A DNA stretch of 64,000 nucleotides from Actinomycetes bacterium (GTDB lineage Bacteria > Actinomycetota > Actinomycetes > Mycobacteriales > Mycobacteriaceae), in contig JAHZJB010000160.1 of assembly GCA_022601135.1 (NCBI GenBank), positions 17,072 to 81,071 of the forward strand, written 5' to 3'. The position numbers and the translations under genes are program-made. This document shows positions 1-11,800 of the stretch, piece after piece. The notes beneath the pieces are model-generated. The model made no database searches. It was given only the letters and a program-made list of their open reading frames with translations, and was not told where the DNA came from. Position 1 is the first letter of the stretch. Each line of letters opens with the position of its first letter.

Positions 1-441
1 CTGAGCGGCGAGTCGCCCGGCGACCTCGCTCATCGGGGCAAGCAAGGGCAACGCGACTGATCCGTCCGGGCCCGTCGTCTGCACGGTCTCGTAGGCAATC
101 GACGTCGTTCCGGAACTCAGCAGCGCGTCGGTGCACGGCCGGGATGCCGCCAGGTGCAGGTACGTGAACAGCGTCTGGCCCTGGCGCATCCGGCTGTACT
201 CGGCCTCGATGGGCTCCTTGACTTTGAGCAGGAGGTCGGCCCTGCCCCACACCTCGTCTGCCTCATCGATCAACTCCGCTCCCACGCGCGCGAAGTCGGC
301 GTCCGAGATGGCCGATCCATCGCCCGCGCCGGACTGGATAAGGACCTGATGGCCGCGGTGGACGAGTTCGGCGACGCCGGATGGGGTGATGGCGACGCGA
401 AACTCATTGTTCTTGATCTCGGTCGGGACGCCGACGCGCAT
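1..441 (-). CDS. ald: Alanine dehydrogenase, N-terminal part (runs off the window)
   Basis: NAD-dependent alanine dehydrogenase, interconverting L-alanine and pyruvate plus ammonia. Only the first 147 codons are here; the gene continues beyond base 1. Reading leftwards from the ATG at 441, the protein begins MRVGVPTEIKNNEFRVAITP. It carries the family's substrate-site residues Arg15, Lys75 (in LLKVKEP) and His96 (in LHLAAS). A GAGGAG ribosome site lies about 4 nt before the start. In M. tuberculosis the regulator aldR is divergent from ald; here a small exported peptide gene takes that place. Family identity is very secure. Confidence 0.95.
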   Translation of the reverse strand, partial: MRVGVPTEIKNNEFRVAITPSGVAELVHRGHQVLIQSGAGDGSAISDADFARVGAELIDEADEVWGRADLLLKVKEPIEAEYSRMRQGQTLFTYLHLAASRPCTDALLSSGTTSIAYETVQTTGPDGSVALPLLAPMSEVAGRLAAQ

Positions 442-630
442 GTCCACTCCTCAGAATCATGGCTACGCGCCCAGTGATGTCGCACACGTAGCTTTCCTGC
501 CAGGATTTTCCCAGGTTCTTGACAGAATCCATCGTCACGATCAAACCATCGCACGATCGAGTACGACCAGGCTTACGGTCCCCATCATGTTCGGTCACCG
601 GGGTAGCCATCAAACCACCAGGAGAATCCC

Positions 631-837
631 ATGAAGATCGCCGTCAAGTTCGCCACGGCGGGTGCTGCCATTGCCGTAGCGGGCGCGTTGGGCGCGCCGA
701 TGGCACATGCCGTTGTAGACACGAACGATGCCGGACACAATGGCACCTACAGCTCGCACCCCACGCATCGTGACGCAACCAAGTTCGAGCCGGCGACCAA
801 GACGTCCCGCCATTGGGGTCCGGACCAGTTCCGCTGA
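631..837 (+). CDS. Small exported His-containing peptide of unknown function
   Basis: A 68-residue protein with a textbook signal peptide: MKIAVK, a hydrophobic Ala/Gly-rich core, then an AHA-V cleavage site near residue 27. The predicted mature part is about 41 residues, polar, without cysteines, and contains four histidines plus a C-terminal WGPDQFR. An AGGAG ribosome site at 620-624 sits at good spacing before the ATG. It is divergent from ald and upstream of dapB. I do not recognise a family. It could be an exported metal-binding or antimicrobial-like peptide, but that is only inference from composition. Confidence 0.7.
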   Translation: MKIAVKFATAGAAIAVAGALGAPMAHAVVDTNDAGHNGTYSSHPTHRDATKFEPATKTSRHWGPDQFR

Positions 838-958
838 GCGTGCCCGCGGGGAACGGCCCCGGTGACGGTGTTACATGCCGCCGCGGCAAACGTAAGTGAC
901 ACAGGTGAATTCAGCGCCGACAGCGGCAATGGTCGAACCACGTCGGCCGGCAAGCTAG

Positions 959-2164
<1,206 letters not shown>

Positions 2165-2172
<8 letters not shown>

Positions 2173-2620
2173 GAAGCTGCTGATCATCCATCACACGCCT
2201 TCGCCGCACTGTCAGGAGATGTTCGAGGCGGTGGTGGCCGGGGCAACCGATCCCGAGATCGAGGGGGTGGAGGTCGTTCGCCGGGCCGCGCTCACGGTCT
2301 CACCGGTCGAGATGCTGGAGGCCGACGGCTACCTGCTCGGCACGCCTGCCAACCTCGGATACATCAGCGGTGCTCTCAAGCACGCCTTCGATGAGTGCTA
2401 CTACCAATGTCTGGACTCGACTCGGGGGAGGCCGTTCGGGCTCTGGCTGCACGGCAACGAGGGCACCGAAGGAGCCGAGCGCGCCGTGGACGGGATCACC
2501 GCCGGGCTGGGTTGGACGAAGGCTGCCGACCACGTGATCGTGTCGGGCAGGCCGACCAAGCCCGATCTCGAGATGTGCTGGAATCTGGGTGCGACCGTAG
2601 CCGCGACGTTGATGAACTGA
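2165..2620 (+). CDS. Flavodoxin-like / NADPH-dependent FMN reductase family protein
   Basis: A 151-residue flavodoxin-fold protein. The N-terminal beta strand (KKLLIIHHT) is followed by a phosphate-binding loop (HTPSPHCQEM). The flavin-side motif GTPANLGYISGALKHAFDE is near residues 58-76, and a third loop, LHGNEG, follows. It probably binds FMN and transfers electrons or reduces flavin; the substrate is unknown. The ATG at 2165 overlaps the preceding gene; a TTG at 2162 is an equally placed alternative. Last clearly coupled gene of the dapB operon. Confidence 0.85.
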
Positions 2621-2632
2621 CGAAGGAGTCTC

Positions 2633-3103
2633 ATGCTGGGTTTCGCCGATCTTGCTCTGGGTGCCGCGCCGATCGCCGGAGGTGCGTTGCTCGGCGCAGC
2701 TGCGGGCAACATCAAGGGACCCGATCTGCGGGCGCTCATCAAGCAAGACCTGGACCTGCTGGACCGTCTGCCCGAAAAGGACATCGAACGCCGCGCCAAC
2801 TTTCAGCGCACCATCGACGGGCGGGTGGACGACCTGATCGACGCCTATGACAAGAACCGGTCACTGCGCCAGGTGGCCATGTCCTATACCGGAAACTGGC
2901 GCGACATCGTGGTGTTCGCATGCGCTGTGCTGTTCACCATCATCTGGTGGAACATCGACCATGCCAAGCACGAGAATTGGATCTTGTTGTTCATCGTGAT
3001 GATCCTGGTGTGCATCATCACCGCGTTCTACGCCGCGAAAGGGATCGTGCGGTCGATTCGGACGTACCTGCGGCACGCCGCCAGGGGCGACCACGCGGCT
3101 TAG
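2633..3103 (+). CDS. Hypothetical membrane protein
   Basis: A 156-residue protein 12 bp behind the flavodoxin-like gene. The N-terminus is Ala/Gly-rich and mildly hydrophobic (about residues 5-25). A charged, helical middle (LIKQDLDLLDRLPEKDIERR) precedes two strong membrane helices (about 88-108 and 114-136) and a basic tail. AGGAG lies just before the ATG. It is convergent with the CitE-like gene. I do not recognise the family; the layout suggests a small envelope protein with a cytosolic coiled region. Confidence 0.75.
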   Translation: MLGFADLALGAAPIAGGALLGAAAGNIKGPDLRALIKQDLDLLDRLPEKDIERRANFQRTIDGRVDDLIDAYDKNRSLRQVAMSYTGNWRDIVVFACAVLFTIIWWNIDHAKHENWILLFIVMILVCIITAFYAAKGIVRSIRTYLRHAARGDHAA

Positions 3104-3105
3104 GC

Positions 3106-4035
3106 TTAGTAGTGGTAGGTGTCTGACGGCGCAGGGATGTGGGCGGGATCGTCGACATCGTCGAATTCCGACGGTTCGACCCCGTATGCGCGGGCGAGCT
3201 CCAGGATCTTGTTCGCACGGGCAATGCGCGGTAGGTCCGAGCCGTTGCGGATTTGACCGCCGTCACGCTCGTATTCGATGAAGAACTCTTTGGCCCAGCT
3301 GATTTCCTCAACCGAGGGGGACAGACCCTCGTTGATGGTGGGACATTGTTCAGGCGTCAGGCAGATCTTGCCGGTCATGCCGAACTCCACCGACACCGCC
3401 GTGGCCTCGCTCAGCCTCAGGGCGCTCGAACCTACAGTGGGCCCGTCGATGGCGCTCGGGAGATGCGCTGCCTTGGCAGCTATCGTGAACCGGGAACGCG
3501 CATAGGCCAACGTGGTCGGATTGTCACCGAAACCGGTGTCACGGCGGAAGTCGCCGATCCCGAACGCAAGACGGAACGTCCCTTTGGCGGAGGCGATTTC
3601 AGTGATGCGCTCCAACCCGCGAGCGGTCTCGACCAGTGCGACGATCGGAACGTTCGGTAAGCGTTTCGCGGTCTCGGTGACGTGATCGACCGACTCGACC
3701 ATCGCCAGCATCACGCCGCCGACGGGCGCACCGGCCAGCATCTCCAGGTCGTCGGCCCACCATTGGGTTCCGAACCCGTTGATCCGTACCCAGTCGCCGT
3801 TGCCGGCCGCAAGCCAACGCGTCACGTTCTCGCGTGCGGTCACCTTATCCTTGGGGGCAACGGCGTCCTCGATGTCGAGCACCACGATGTCCGCTCTGGA
3901 ATCAGCAGCGGATTGGAAGCGTTCGTACTGCCCCCCGTTGATCAGCAGCCAGCTCCGGGCAAGCACTGGGTCGATTCGTGACCCTGGGTCGCTGGATGCC
4001 GATTCAATGAACGTCTGGTCGTACACGGCACTCAT
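3106..4035 (-). CDS. CitE-like HpcH/HpaI-family CoA-ester lyase
   Basis: A 309-residue member of the citrate lyase beta / malyl-CoA lyase superfamily, which cleaves or hydrolyses 3-hydroxyacyl-CoA thioesters with a divalent metal. Family motifs seen are RSWLLINGG (28-36), LDIEDAVAPKDK (53-64), ALVETARGLE (133-142, metal-ligand Glu136) and FGIGDFRRDTG (158-168, Asp162). No citrate lyase alpha or gamma subunit is nearby, so a stand-alone CitE-like enzyme is likelier than a citrate lyase complex. It has about 20 extra N-terminal residues compared with short CitE proteins. The substrate cannot be read from the sequence. Confidence 0.85.
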   Translation of the reverse strand: MSAVYDQTFIESASSDPGSRIDPVLARSWLLINGGQYERFQSAADSRADIVVLDIEDAVAPKDKVTARENVTRWLAAGNGDWVRINGFGTQWWADDLEMLAGAPVGGVMLAMVESVDHVTETAKRLPNVPIVALVETARGLERITEIASAKGTFRLAFGIGDFRRDTGFGDNPTTLAYARSRFTIAAKAAHLPSAIDGPTVGSSALRLSEATAVSVEFGMTGKICLTPEQCPTINEGLSPSVEEISWAKEFFIEYERDGGQIRNGSDLPRIARANKILELARAYGVEPSEFDDVDDPAHIPAPSDTYHY

Positions 4036-4113
4036 CGTCGCTCATCGGATAGGTGCTGGCAAAATGGGCATGGTTGCGGTTCTGCTGCGGTCGTCGCGTC
4101 GTAAGCTGAACCC

Positions 4114-4914
4114 GTGCCGATCGCCACCCCGTACGAGGACCTGCTGCGCCTGGTGCTCGTCACCGGAATTCCGAAATCCGACCGCACCGGCACCGGCACT
4201 CGCAGCTTGTTCGGCCATCAGTTGCGTTACGACCTGGGTGCCGGGTTCCCGTTGATCACGACGAAGAAAGTGCACACCAAGTCGATCGTGTACGAGCTGC
4301 TGTGGTTTCTGCGGGGCGACTCGAACGTCAGGTGGCTGCAGGAGCATGGCGTCACCATCTGGGACGAATGGGCCTCCTCGACGGGTGACCTCGGTCCGGT
4401 ATACGGCGTTCAGTGGCGGTCATGGCCGACACCCTCGGGTGAGCACATCGATCAGATCAGCGCCGCCCTGGAGTTGCTGAAGTCCGACCCGGACTCGCGC
4501 CGAAACATCGTGTCGGCGTGGAACGTCGGCGAGATTCCGCGGATGGCACTGCCGCCGTGCCATGCGTTCTTCCAGTTCTATGTGGCTGACGGCCGTTTGA
4601 GCTGCCAGTTGTACCAGCGCAGCGCGGACCTGTTCCTCGGCCTCCCGTTCAACATCGCCAGCTATGCCCTGCTGACCCACATGATGGCAGCGCAAGCCGG
4701 ACTCGGTGTCGGTGACTTCATCTGGAGCGGCGGAGACTGCCACATTTACGACAACCACGTCGAGCAAGTCACCGAGCAGCTGTCGCGCACCCCTCGGCCC
4801 TACCCCGAACTGTCCCTTGGGCCCCGCGATTCGCTCTTCGACTACACCTACGACGACATAGTCGTCAAGAACTACGACCCGCATCCGCCGATCAAAGCCC
4901 CGGTGGCGGTGTGA
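4114..4914 (+). CDS. thyA: Thymidylate synthase (folate/cysteine type)
   Basis: Makes dTMP from dUMP with methylene-tetrahydrofolate, oxidising folate to dihydrofolate. It has 266 residues with a GTG start. Signatures present are [13 protein letters not shown] (22-34), [10 protein letters not shown] (60-69) and the nucleophile Cys149 in [13 protein letters not shown]. dUMP contacts QRSAD and [12 protein letters not shown] follow. It is directly upstream of dfrA, which recycles the dihydrofolate produced. A flavin-dependent thyX lies 2.7 kb downstream, so this organism keeps both routes, as is usual in mycobacteria. Confidence 0.98.
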   Translation: MPIATPYEDLLRLVLVTGIPKSDRTGTGTRSLFGHQLRYDLGAGFPLITTKKVHTKSIVYELLWFLRGDSNVRWLQEHGVTIWDEWASSTGDLGPVYGVQWRSWPTPSGEHIDQISAALELLKSDPDSRRNIVSAWNVGEIPRMALPPCHAFFQFYVADGRLSCQLYQRSADLFLGLPFNIASYALLTHMMAAQAGLGVGDFIWSGGDCHIYDNHVEQVTEQLSRTPRPYPELSLGPRDSLFDYTYDDIVVKNYDPHPPIKAPVAV

Positions 4915-4936
4915 GGACTGCTTGCAGATCCGAATC

Positions 4937-5422
4937 ATGACCCCGACCCTCAGCCTCATCTGGGCGCAGTCCAGTTCTGGGGTCATCGGTCGCGATCACG
5001 GCATTCCGTGGCGGGTTCCCGAAGACATGGCCCGCTTCAAGGACCTGACTATGGGGCGCACCGTGATCATGGGCAGGCTGACCTGGGAAACGCTGCCAGC
5101 GAGGTTCCGACCTTTGCCCGGACGCAGGAATTTCGTCGTCACCAGGCAAGCTGACTACCTGGCCGGAGGAGCTGAAGTCGTCCGGTCCCTGGAGGATGCC
5201 CCCCTGGACGGCGCCTGGGTGATCGGTGGTTCCCAGATCTACGGGCTGGCGATGCCACTGGCGACGCGCTGCGAGGTCACTGAGGTTGACATCCACCTGC
5301 ACCGCGAAGATGACGACGCACTGGCTCCGGTTCTCGACGAGGGCTGGGTCGGCGCAGAGGGGCCCTGGCTGGACAGTTCGTCGGGGCTGCGGTACCGGTT
5401 CTGCACCTATCTGAGGCGATGA
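4937..5422 (+). CDS. dfrA: Dihydrofolate reductase
   Basis: Reduces dihydrofolate to tetrahydrofolate with NADPH; the target of trimethoprim-type inhibitors. From the ATG at 4937 it is 161 residues. It shows [20 protein letters not shown], the acidic active-site PEDMARF, the NADPH loops [12 protein letters not shown] and LPGRRN, and [13 protein letters not shown] at 4922, with GAGGA at 4913-4917, is an alternative start that adds five residues. The ATG gives the usual mycobacterial length. It forms a thyA-dfrA pair, and its end overlaps the next gene by 4 bp. Confidence 0.95.
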   Translation: MTPTLSLIWAQSSSGVIGRDHGIPWRVPEDMARFKDLTMGRTVIMGRLTWETLPARFRPLPGRRNFVVTRQADYLAGGAEVVRSLEDAPLDGAWVIGGSQIYGLAMPLATRCEVTEVDIHLHREDDDALAPVLDEGWVGAEGPWLDSSSGLRYRFCTYLRR

Positions 5423-6627
5423 AGCTGTCCGTTGCTCAGGCGCGGCGGGTGGCGGTGGCCGCGCAAGGTTTCCACGAGGCCAAGCCGGCCGGAGCCGTCA
5501 CCCGGGCGCACCTGAAGCGGCTGGCCGCGCGGCTGCGTGTACTGCAGCTTGACTCGGTCTCGGTGGCGGTGCGCGCGCACTATGCACCGGTGTTCAGCCG
5601 GCTTGGTGCCTATGACCGCGGCGTTCTGGATCGGGCGGCCTGGAGTCACTCGGCGCGCTTGCCGCGGCTGCTGGTCGAGTACTGGGCGCACGAGGCCGCC
5701 CTGATGGCCGTCGATGATTGGCCGCTGCTGCGCTGGCGGATGCGCGAGTACCGGCACGGCCGGTGGGGCACCGAGATCGTCAAGGAGAACGCGAAACTCG
5801 CCGAGGACGTGCTCACCGCGGTGGCCGAACTGGGCCCTTCGACCGCTGGTCAGATCGAGCAGTACCTCGAGACGAAACCCGGTGGCCCCAAGGGGCCGTG
5901 GTGGGACCGCAGCGAGACCAAATGGGTGGCCGAGGCCCTTTGGTCGGCGGGGGTGCTGACGACGGCGACCAGGATCGGATTTTCCCGGCACTACGACCTC
6001 ACTGAGCGGGTGTTGCCCGACGACGTGGTGCGTCGGCGGGTCGACGAGAGCGACGCTGTCCGCGAGCTCACGCTGCGGGCGGCCACGGCGCTCGGCGTCG
6101 GCACCGAGGCCGATCTGCGCGACTACTTCCGGCTGGGCGCCCGACAGGTCAAGCCCGCGATCGCCGACCTGCTGGCCGGTGGCGCGCTCGAGCAAGTGGA
6201 GGTCCAGGGGTGGGCCGCGCCGGCGTACCTGCGGACGGGCCAGGTCGTGCCCCGCCGGGACCGGGGGATCGCGCTGCTGTGCCCGTTCGATCCGCTGATC
6301 TTCTTTCGGCCCAGGGTCGAGCGGCTGTTCGGTTTCCACTACCGCCTCGAGATCTACACGCCCGCGCCGAAGCGACGGTTCGGCTACTACGTATGGCCGT
6401 TCCTGCTCGACGGGGATCTGGTCGGCCGCGTCGACCTCAAGGCCGACCGGGCCGATGACGTCCTGCGGGTGGTCGGTGCGTTCACCGAGGACGGGCGCGA
6501 CCGCTCCCGGGTGGCAGCGGGTTTGGCAACGGAGCTGCAGTCGATGGCGGGTTGGCTCGGGCTGGACGGTGTCAGTGTGGGGGATAGGGGTGACCTGGTG
6601 GCGGCGTTGAAGAACGCACTTGGTTAG
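5419..6627 (+). CDS. Winged-helix protein of the AlkZ/YcaQ DNA glycosylase-like family
   Basis: A 402-residue protein of the winged-helix HTH_42 family, whose characterised members AlkZ and YcaQ unhook DNA interstrand crosslinks. It shows [22 protein letters not shown] (42-63). The Q-L-D there (Gln43, Asp45) matches the Q-x-D catalytic motif of the YcaQ branch. A long winged-helix middle and a C-terminal domain ([13 protein letters not shown]) follow. It overlaps dfrA by 4 bp. A DNA-repair role is inferred from the motif; the mycobacterial ortholog is, as far as I know, uncharacterised. Confidence 0.82.
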   Translation: MKLSVAQARRVAVAAQGFHEAKPAGAVTRAHLKRLAARLRVLQLDSVSVAVRAHYAPVFSRLGAYDRGVLDRAAWSHSARLPRLLVEYWAHEAALMAVDDWPLLRWRMREYRHGRWGTEIVKENAKLAEDVLTAVAELGPSTAGQIEQYLETKPGGPKGPWWDRSETKWVAEALWSAGVLTTATRIGFSRHYDLTERVLPDDVVRRRVDESDAVRELTLRAATALGVGTEADLRDYFRLGARQVKPAIADLLAGGALEQVEVQGWAAPAYLRTGQVVPRRDRGIALLCPFDPLIFFRPRVERLFGFHYRLEIYTPAPKRRFGYYVWPFLLDGDLVGRVDLKADRADDVLRVVGAFTEDGRDRSRVAAGLATELQSMAGWLGLDGVSVGDRGDLVAALKNALG

Positions 6628-6636
6628 CTGATAGCC

Positions 6637-7545
6637 ATGGATGTTCTGCGCACCCCGGACGAGTGTTTTGCCAACCTGCCGGGCTTCCCCTTCGCGCCGC
6701 GCTACGTCGATGTGAGCGGCAACTTCGACTCGTTGCGTATGCACTACCTCGATGAGGGGCCGGCCGATGGTCAGGTGGTGCTGTTGCTGCACGGTGAGCC
6801 GTCGTGGAGCTACCTGTACCGCACCATGATCCCGGTGCTCGTCGACGCGGGGCTGCGTGCGGTCGCGATCGATCTCGTCGGTTTTGGACGCAGCGACAAA
6901 CCGACGCGCCGCGAAGACTACAGCTATCAGGCCCATGTGGACTGGACGTGGGCAGCCGTCGATGCCCTCGGCCTGGAGAACATCACGCTGGTGTGCCAGG
7001 ACTGGGGCGGGCTTATCGGCTTGCGGCTGGTCGGTGAGCATCCGGAGCTCTTTGCCCGGGTGGTGGCCGCCAACACCATGCTGCCCACCGGCGATCACCA
7101 CCCCGGTGAGGCGTTCCTGGCCTGGCAGCGGTTCAGCCAGGAGACCCCGGACTTTCCCGTCGGCAAGATCGTCAACGGCGGTTGCGTGTCGGAGCTCGCG
7201 GCAGATGTCATCGCCGCCTACGACGCGCCGTTCCCCGACGATTCGTTCAAGGCCGGCGCCCGGCAGTTCCCGATGCTGGTGCCGACGGCGCCCGACGACC
7301 CGGCGGCACCGGCGAACCGGGCGGCTTGGGAGGTACTGGCTCGGTTCGACAAACCGTTCCTGTGCGCATTCTCCGACTCCGATCCCATCACCCGCGGCGC
7401 CGACGCGGTACTGCGTAAGCTCATTCCCGGTGCGGCGGGGCAGCCGCCGGTGACGATTGCCGGGGGTGGGCACTTCTTGCAGGAGGACAAGGGCCCCGAA
7501 CTGGCCGATGTCGTGGCGGATTTCGTCAGCGCGAACCCGCTTTAG
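6637..7545 (+). CDS. Haloalkane dehalogenase (HLD-I type alpha/beta hydrolase)
   Basis: A 302-residue alpha/beta hydrolase starting MDVLRTPDECF, like the HLD-I dehalogenases (DhlA, and mycobacterial DhmA from memory). Key residues are the oxyanion motif HGEPSWSY (52-59) and the nucleophile Asp122 with halide-stabilising Trp123 in CQDWGG. The likely acid Asp249 is in SDSDPI, and the base His279 is in GGGHFLQED. Asp followed by Trp marks a dehalogenase rather than an esterase. It would release halide from haloalkanes to give alcohols; epoxide hydrolase activity is a weaker alternative. It sits between dfrA and thyX as an isolated catabolic gene. Confidence 0.85.
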   Translation: MDVLRTPDECFANLPGFPFAPRYVDVSGNFDSLRMHYLDEGPADGQVVLLLHGEPSWSYLYRTMIPVLVDAGLRAVAIDLVGFGRSDKPTRREDYSYQAHVDWTWAAVDALGLENITLVCQDWGGLIGLRLVGEHPELFARVVAANTMLPTGDHHPGEAFLAWQRFSQETPDFPVGKIVNGGCVSELAADVIAAYDAPFPDDSFKAGARQFPMLVPTAPDDPAAPANRAAWEVLARFDKPFLCAFSDSDPITRGADAVLRKLIPGAAGQPPVTIAGGGHFLQEDKGPELADVVADFVSANPL

Positions 7546-7579
7546 CCATCGCCCGGGGCGGGCACGTTAGGCTCCTGCC

Positions 7580-8332
7580 GTGGCAGAGATCGCGCCGCTG
7601 CGCGTGCAGCTGATCGCCAAGACAGAGTTTTCGGTGCCCCCGGACGTGCCGTGGAGCACCGACGCCGACGGCGGCGCCGCGCTGGTCGAATTCGCCGGCC
7701 GGGCGTGTTATCAGAGTTGGTCCAAGCCCAACCCGCGGACGGCAACCAATGCGTCCTACATCCGTCACATCATCGACGTCGGACATTTCTCCGTGCTCGA
7801 ACACGCTTCGGTGTCGTTCTACATCACTGGGATCTCCAGATCGTGCACCCATGAGTTGGTAAGACACCGCCACTTCTCCTATTCGCAGCTGTCCCAGCGC
7901 TATGTGCCCGAACACGACTCGCAGGTGGTGGCACCGCCCGGCATCGAGGACGATCTGCAGTTGCAGGAGATCCTGGTGGCGGCGGCGGACGCCAGCCGCG
8001 CTGCCTACACCGAGCTGCTCAACCGGCTCGAGGCCACGTTCGCCGACCAGCCCAACTCGGTGTTGCGGCGAAAACAGGCCCGTCAGACCGCTCGGGCGGT
8101 TCTGCCCAATGCCACCGAGACACGAATCGTCGTCACCGGGAATTTCCGAGCGTGGCGCCACTTCATCGCGATGAGGGCCAGCGAGCACGCTGATGTGGAG
8201 ATTCGGCGGTTGGCGATCGAGTGCCTGCGCCAGCTCGTCAGGGTCGCTCCCCAGGTGTTCTCCGACTTCGAGATCACGGTGCTCGCCGACGGCACCGAGG
8301 TGGCCACCAGCCCGCTGGCGACTGAGGTGTGA
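7580..8332 (+). CDS. thyX: Flavin-dependent thymidylate synthase
   Basis: FAD- and NADPH-dependent dTMP synthase that leaves folate as tetrahydrofolate, so it does not need DHFR. It has 250 residues and a GTG start. The diagnostic ThyX motif [14 protein letters not shown] is at 95-108, with Arg95, Arg97, Ser105 and Arg107 in place. [14 protein letters not shown] (69-82) is the other family signature. It is followed closely by dapA, as in M. tuberculosis. Confidence 0.98.
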   Translation: MAEIAPLRVQLIAKTEFSVPPDVPWSTDADGGAALVEFAGRACYQSWSKPNPRTATNASYIRHIIDVGHFSVLEHASVSFYITGISRSCTHELVRHRHFSYSQLSQRYVPEHDSQVVAPPGIEDDLQLQEILVAAADASRAAYTELLNRLEATFADQPNSVLRRKQARQTARAVLPNATETRIVVTGNFRAWRHFIAMRASEHADVEIRRLAIECLRQLVRVAPQVFSDFEITVLADGTEVATSPLATEV

Positions 8333-8353
8333 GCTGCGAATGCGGTCGTATAG

Positions 8354-9286
<933 letters not shown>

Positions 9287-9297
9287 ACGGCGATGTG

Positions 9298-10974
9298 ATG
9301 GATTCAGCACTCACCGCACCGGGGCCACTGTCCCCGGGGGGTCTGCGGGTGACCGCGCTCGGCGGCATCAACGAAATCGGGCGTAACATGACCGTTTTCG
9401 AGCACCTGGGCCGACTACTGATCGTCGACTGCGGCGTGCTGTTCCCCAATCACGACGAACCCGGAGTGGACCTGATTCTGCCCGATCTGCGCCACGTCGA
9501 GAATCGCCTCGATGATGTGGATGCGCTCGTGGTGACCCATGGCCATGAGGACCACATCGGCGCCATTCCGTTTCTGCTCAAGCTGCGGTCCGACATTCCG
9601 ATCGTCGGTTCGAAGTTCACCCTCGCGCTGGTCGCGGCGAAATGCCGAGAGCACCGCATCAAGCCGGTGTTGGTCGAGGTTGCCGAGGGCGCGCGCTCTA
9701 GCCATGGCGTCTTCGAATGCCAGTATTTCGCGGTCAATCACTCCATTCCCGGATGTCTGGCCATCGGTATCCACACCGGTGCGGGAACCGTACTGCATAC
9801 CGGCGACATCAAGCTCGATCAGCTCCCACCGGACGGCAGACCGACGGACCTGCCCGGAATGTCGCGACTCGGCGATGCCGGGGTGGACCTCCTTCTGTGT
9901 GATTCGACGAACTCGGAAATCCCGGGCGTCGGGCCATCGGAGAGCGAGGTCGGTCCGGCGCTGCACCGTTTGATCCGCGGGGCCGAAGGACGGGTGATCG
10001 TCGCATGCTTTGCCTCCAATGTCGATCGGGTGCAACAGATCATCGACGCTTCGGTGGCGTTAGGTCGTCGGGTGGCGTTCGTCGGGCGCTCGATGCTGCG
10101 CAACATGGGAATCGCCCGCGATCTGGGTTACCTGCGCGTGGCTGATGAAGACGTCCTCGACATCGGCGCTGCTGAGATGATGCCGGCTGATCGGGTGGTG
10201 CTCATCACCACCGGGACCCAGGGTGAACCGATGGCGGCGCTGTCGCGGATGTCGCGCGGCGAGCACCGCAGCATCACCCTGAACGCCGGTGATCTCATCA
10301 TTCTGTCTTCGTCACTGATCCCGGGTAACGAAGAAGCCGTGTACGGCGTGATGGATGCACTGGCCAAGATCGGCGCCCGTGTCGTCACCAATCAGCATGC
10401 GAGCGTGCATGTCTCGGGCCATGCGTACTCCGGCGAACTGTTGTTTCTTTACAACGGCGTACGGCCGCGCAACGTGATGCCCGTGCATGGAACCTGGCGG
10501 ATGCTGCGGGCCAACGCCGCTTTGGCCGCGCGTAGCGGGGTGCCCGACGAGAACATCGTGCTGGCCGAAAACGGTGTGAGCGTTGACCTGTTGTCCGGCC
10601 GGGCGAGTATCGCCGGCGGTGTACCGGTCGGCAAGATGTTCGTCGACGGGCTCATCACCGGCGACGTCAGCGATGCCACCCTTGGGGAAAGGCTCATTCT
10701 CTCCTCGGGATTCATTGCGGTGACGGTTGTGGTTCATCGCGGCACCGGCAAAGCGGCCGCTCCGGCTCATCTGCATTCCAGGGGATTCTCCGAGGATGCC
10801 AAGGCGCTGGAACCCGCGGTCCGCAAGGTCGAGGCCGAACTGGGCAACCTCGCCTCCCAGAACATCACCGAGCCGTCCCGGATCGCGCAGGCGGTGCGCC
10901 GGGCCGTCGGCAAGTGGGTGGGGGAGACCTACCGCCGTCAGCCGATGATCGTGCCGACCGTCATCGAGATCTAA
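9298..10974 (+). CDS. rnj: Ribonuclease J
   Basis: Metallo-beta-lactamase-fold RNase with 5'-3' exo- and endonuclease activity, acting in mRNA decay and rRNA maturation. It has 558 residues from the ATG at 9298 (GTG 9295 possible). The zinc motif HGHEDHIG is at 81-88. LHTGDIKLD, a beta-CASP region and [12 protein letters not shown] follow, with a C-terminal dimerisation domain. In the actinobacterial arrangement it follows dapA. Its last 4 bp overlap the end of the convergent SDR gene. Confidence 0.96.
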   Translation: MDSALTAPGPLSPGGLRVTALGGINEIGRNMTVFEHLGRLLIVDCGVLFPNHDEPGVDLILPDLRHVENRLDDVDALVVTHGHEDHIGAIPFLLKLRSDIPIVGSKFTLALVAAKCREHRIKPVLVEVAEGARSSHGVFECQYFAVNHSIPGCLAIGIHTGAGTVLHTGDIKLDQLPPDGRPTDLPGMSRLGDAGVDLLLCDSTNSEIPGVGPSESEVGPALHRLIRGAEGRVIVACFASNVDRVQQIIDASVALGRRVAFVGRSMLRNMGIARDLGYLRVADEDVLDIGAAEMMPADRVVLITTGTQGEPMAALSRMSRGEHRSITLNAGDLIILSSSLIPGNEEAVYGVMDALAKIGARVVTNQHASVHVSGHAYSGELLFLYNGVRPRNVMPVHGTWRMLRANAALAARSGVPDENIVLAENGVSVDLLSGRASIAGGVPVGKMFVDGLITGDVSDATLGERLILSSGFIAVTVVVHRGTGKAAAPAHLHSRGFSEDAKALEPAVRKVEAELGNLASQNITEPSRIAQAVRRAVGKWVGETYRRQPMIVPTVIEI

Positions 10975-11789
10975 CGCTTGTTCACATATCCCGCGTCGAC
11001 GGGCAGCGTGACACCGGTGACGTAGCGCGCGGCGTCCGATACCAGCCAGAACACCGCGTTGGCGATGTCCTCGGGTTCCAGGGCCTGCACCGGCAGCGCG
11101 TTGCCCAGGTCAGGACCGCCCTGGTCCTGCTGCGCCATCCCGTCCAGCCAGGACCGAATGAAGTCGTTGTCGATCATCGGGGTGTTTACCGCTGCCGGAT
11201 GTACCGAGTTGACCCGAATGCTATAGGGGGCAAGAAAATTCGCGTATGCGCGCATGATCCCGACGGTGCCGTGTTTGGCGGCCGTGTACCCGAGGGAGCC
11301 GGCGATCGGCGCTCCCAATCCCACCAGGCCCGCGACCGAGCTGATCAACACGATCGCGCCACCCCTGCCGAACGTGATCATCGGCTTCATGGCGACGTCG
11401 ACGGTGTGGTAAACGCCGGTGAGGTTGACGTCGATGACGTCCTGCCAGGCATCGGTGGCGGCCATCGGCGCGATCCCCGCGTTGGCGACCACGATGTCGA
11501 GGCGATCGCCGAGCGTTTCGGTTCCCTCCCGCAGTGCGGCCTTGACAGCGCCACGGTCCCGGACGTCGGCCTGGCAGGCCACGATGCGCGCGCCGGTGTC
11601 CTCGACGAGCTTGACGGTGGCAGCCAAGTCGTCCGGGGTGGCCAACGGGTAGGGCACCGAGTCGATGTGGTCGCACAGATCCAGAGCGATGATGTCGGCG
11701 CCCTCCGATGCCAGCTTTACCGCGTGTGCGCGGCCCTGACCCCGCGCGGCGCCGGTGATGAATGCGACCTTGCCGGTGAGCTCACCCAT
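10971..11789 (-). CDS. Mycofactocin-coupled SDR family oxidoreductase
   Basis: A 272-residue classical short-chain dehydrogenase. The cofactor motif [11 protein letters not shown] is at 13-23, NAG at 103-105, Asn122, Ser150/151, and the Tyr168-x-x-x-Lys172 pair in GYTAAKHG. Sequence traits (GQGRAHA, the insert after the LDLC strand, [17 protein letters not shown]) match the subgroup that keeps NAD tightly bound and passes electrons to mycofactocin. The alcohol or keto substrate is not deducible. It overlaps rnj tail-to-tail and is probably co-transcribed with the upstream monooxygenase gene. Confidence 0.88.
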   Translation of the reverse strand: MGELTGKVAFITGAARGQGRAHAVKLASEGADIIALDLCDHIDSVPYPLATPDDLAATVKLVEDTGARIVACQADVRDRGAVKAALREGTETLGDRLDIVVANAGIAPMAATDAWQDVIDVNLTGVYHTVDVAMKPMITFGRGGAIVLISSVAGLVGLGAPIAGSLGYTAAKHGTVGIMRAYANFLAPYSIRVNSVHPAAVNTPMIDNDFIRSWLDGMAQQDQGGPDLGNALPVQALEPEDIANAVFWLVSDAARYVTGVTLPVDAGYVNKR

Positions 11790-11800
11790 GTCGGTGCGAC

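Noticed and set aside
3100..3116. TTAGGCTTAG word considered as an IdeR iron box
   Set aside because: Only half of the 19-bp palindrome is present, and it lies at the end of convergent genes, not a promoter.
5407..7473. 688-residue open frame on the minus strand opposite the AlkZ-like and dehalogenase genes
   Set aside because: Arg/His/Gly-rich translation without motifs, lying fully opposite two genes with strong family signatures. A high-GC shadow.
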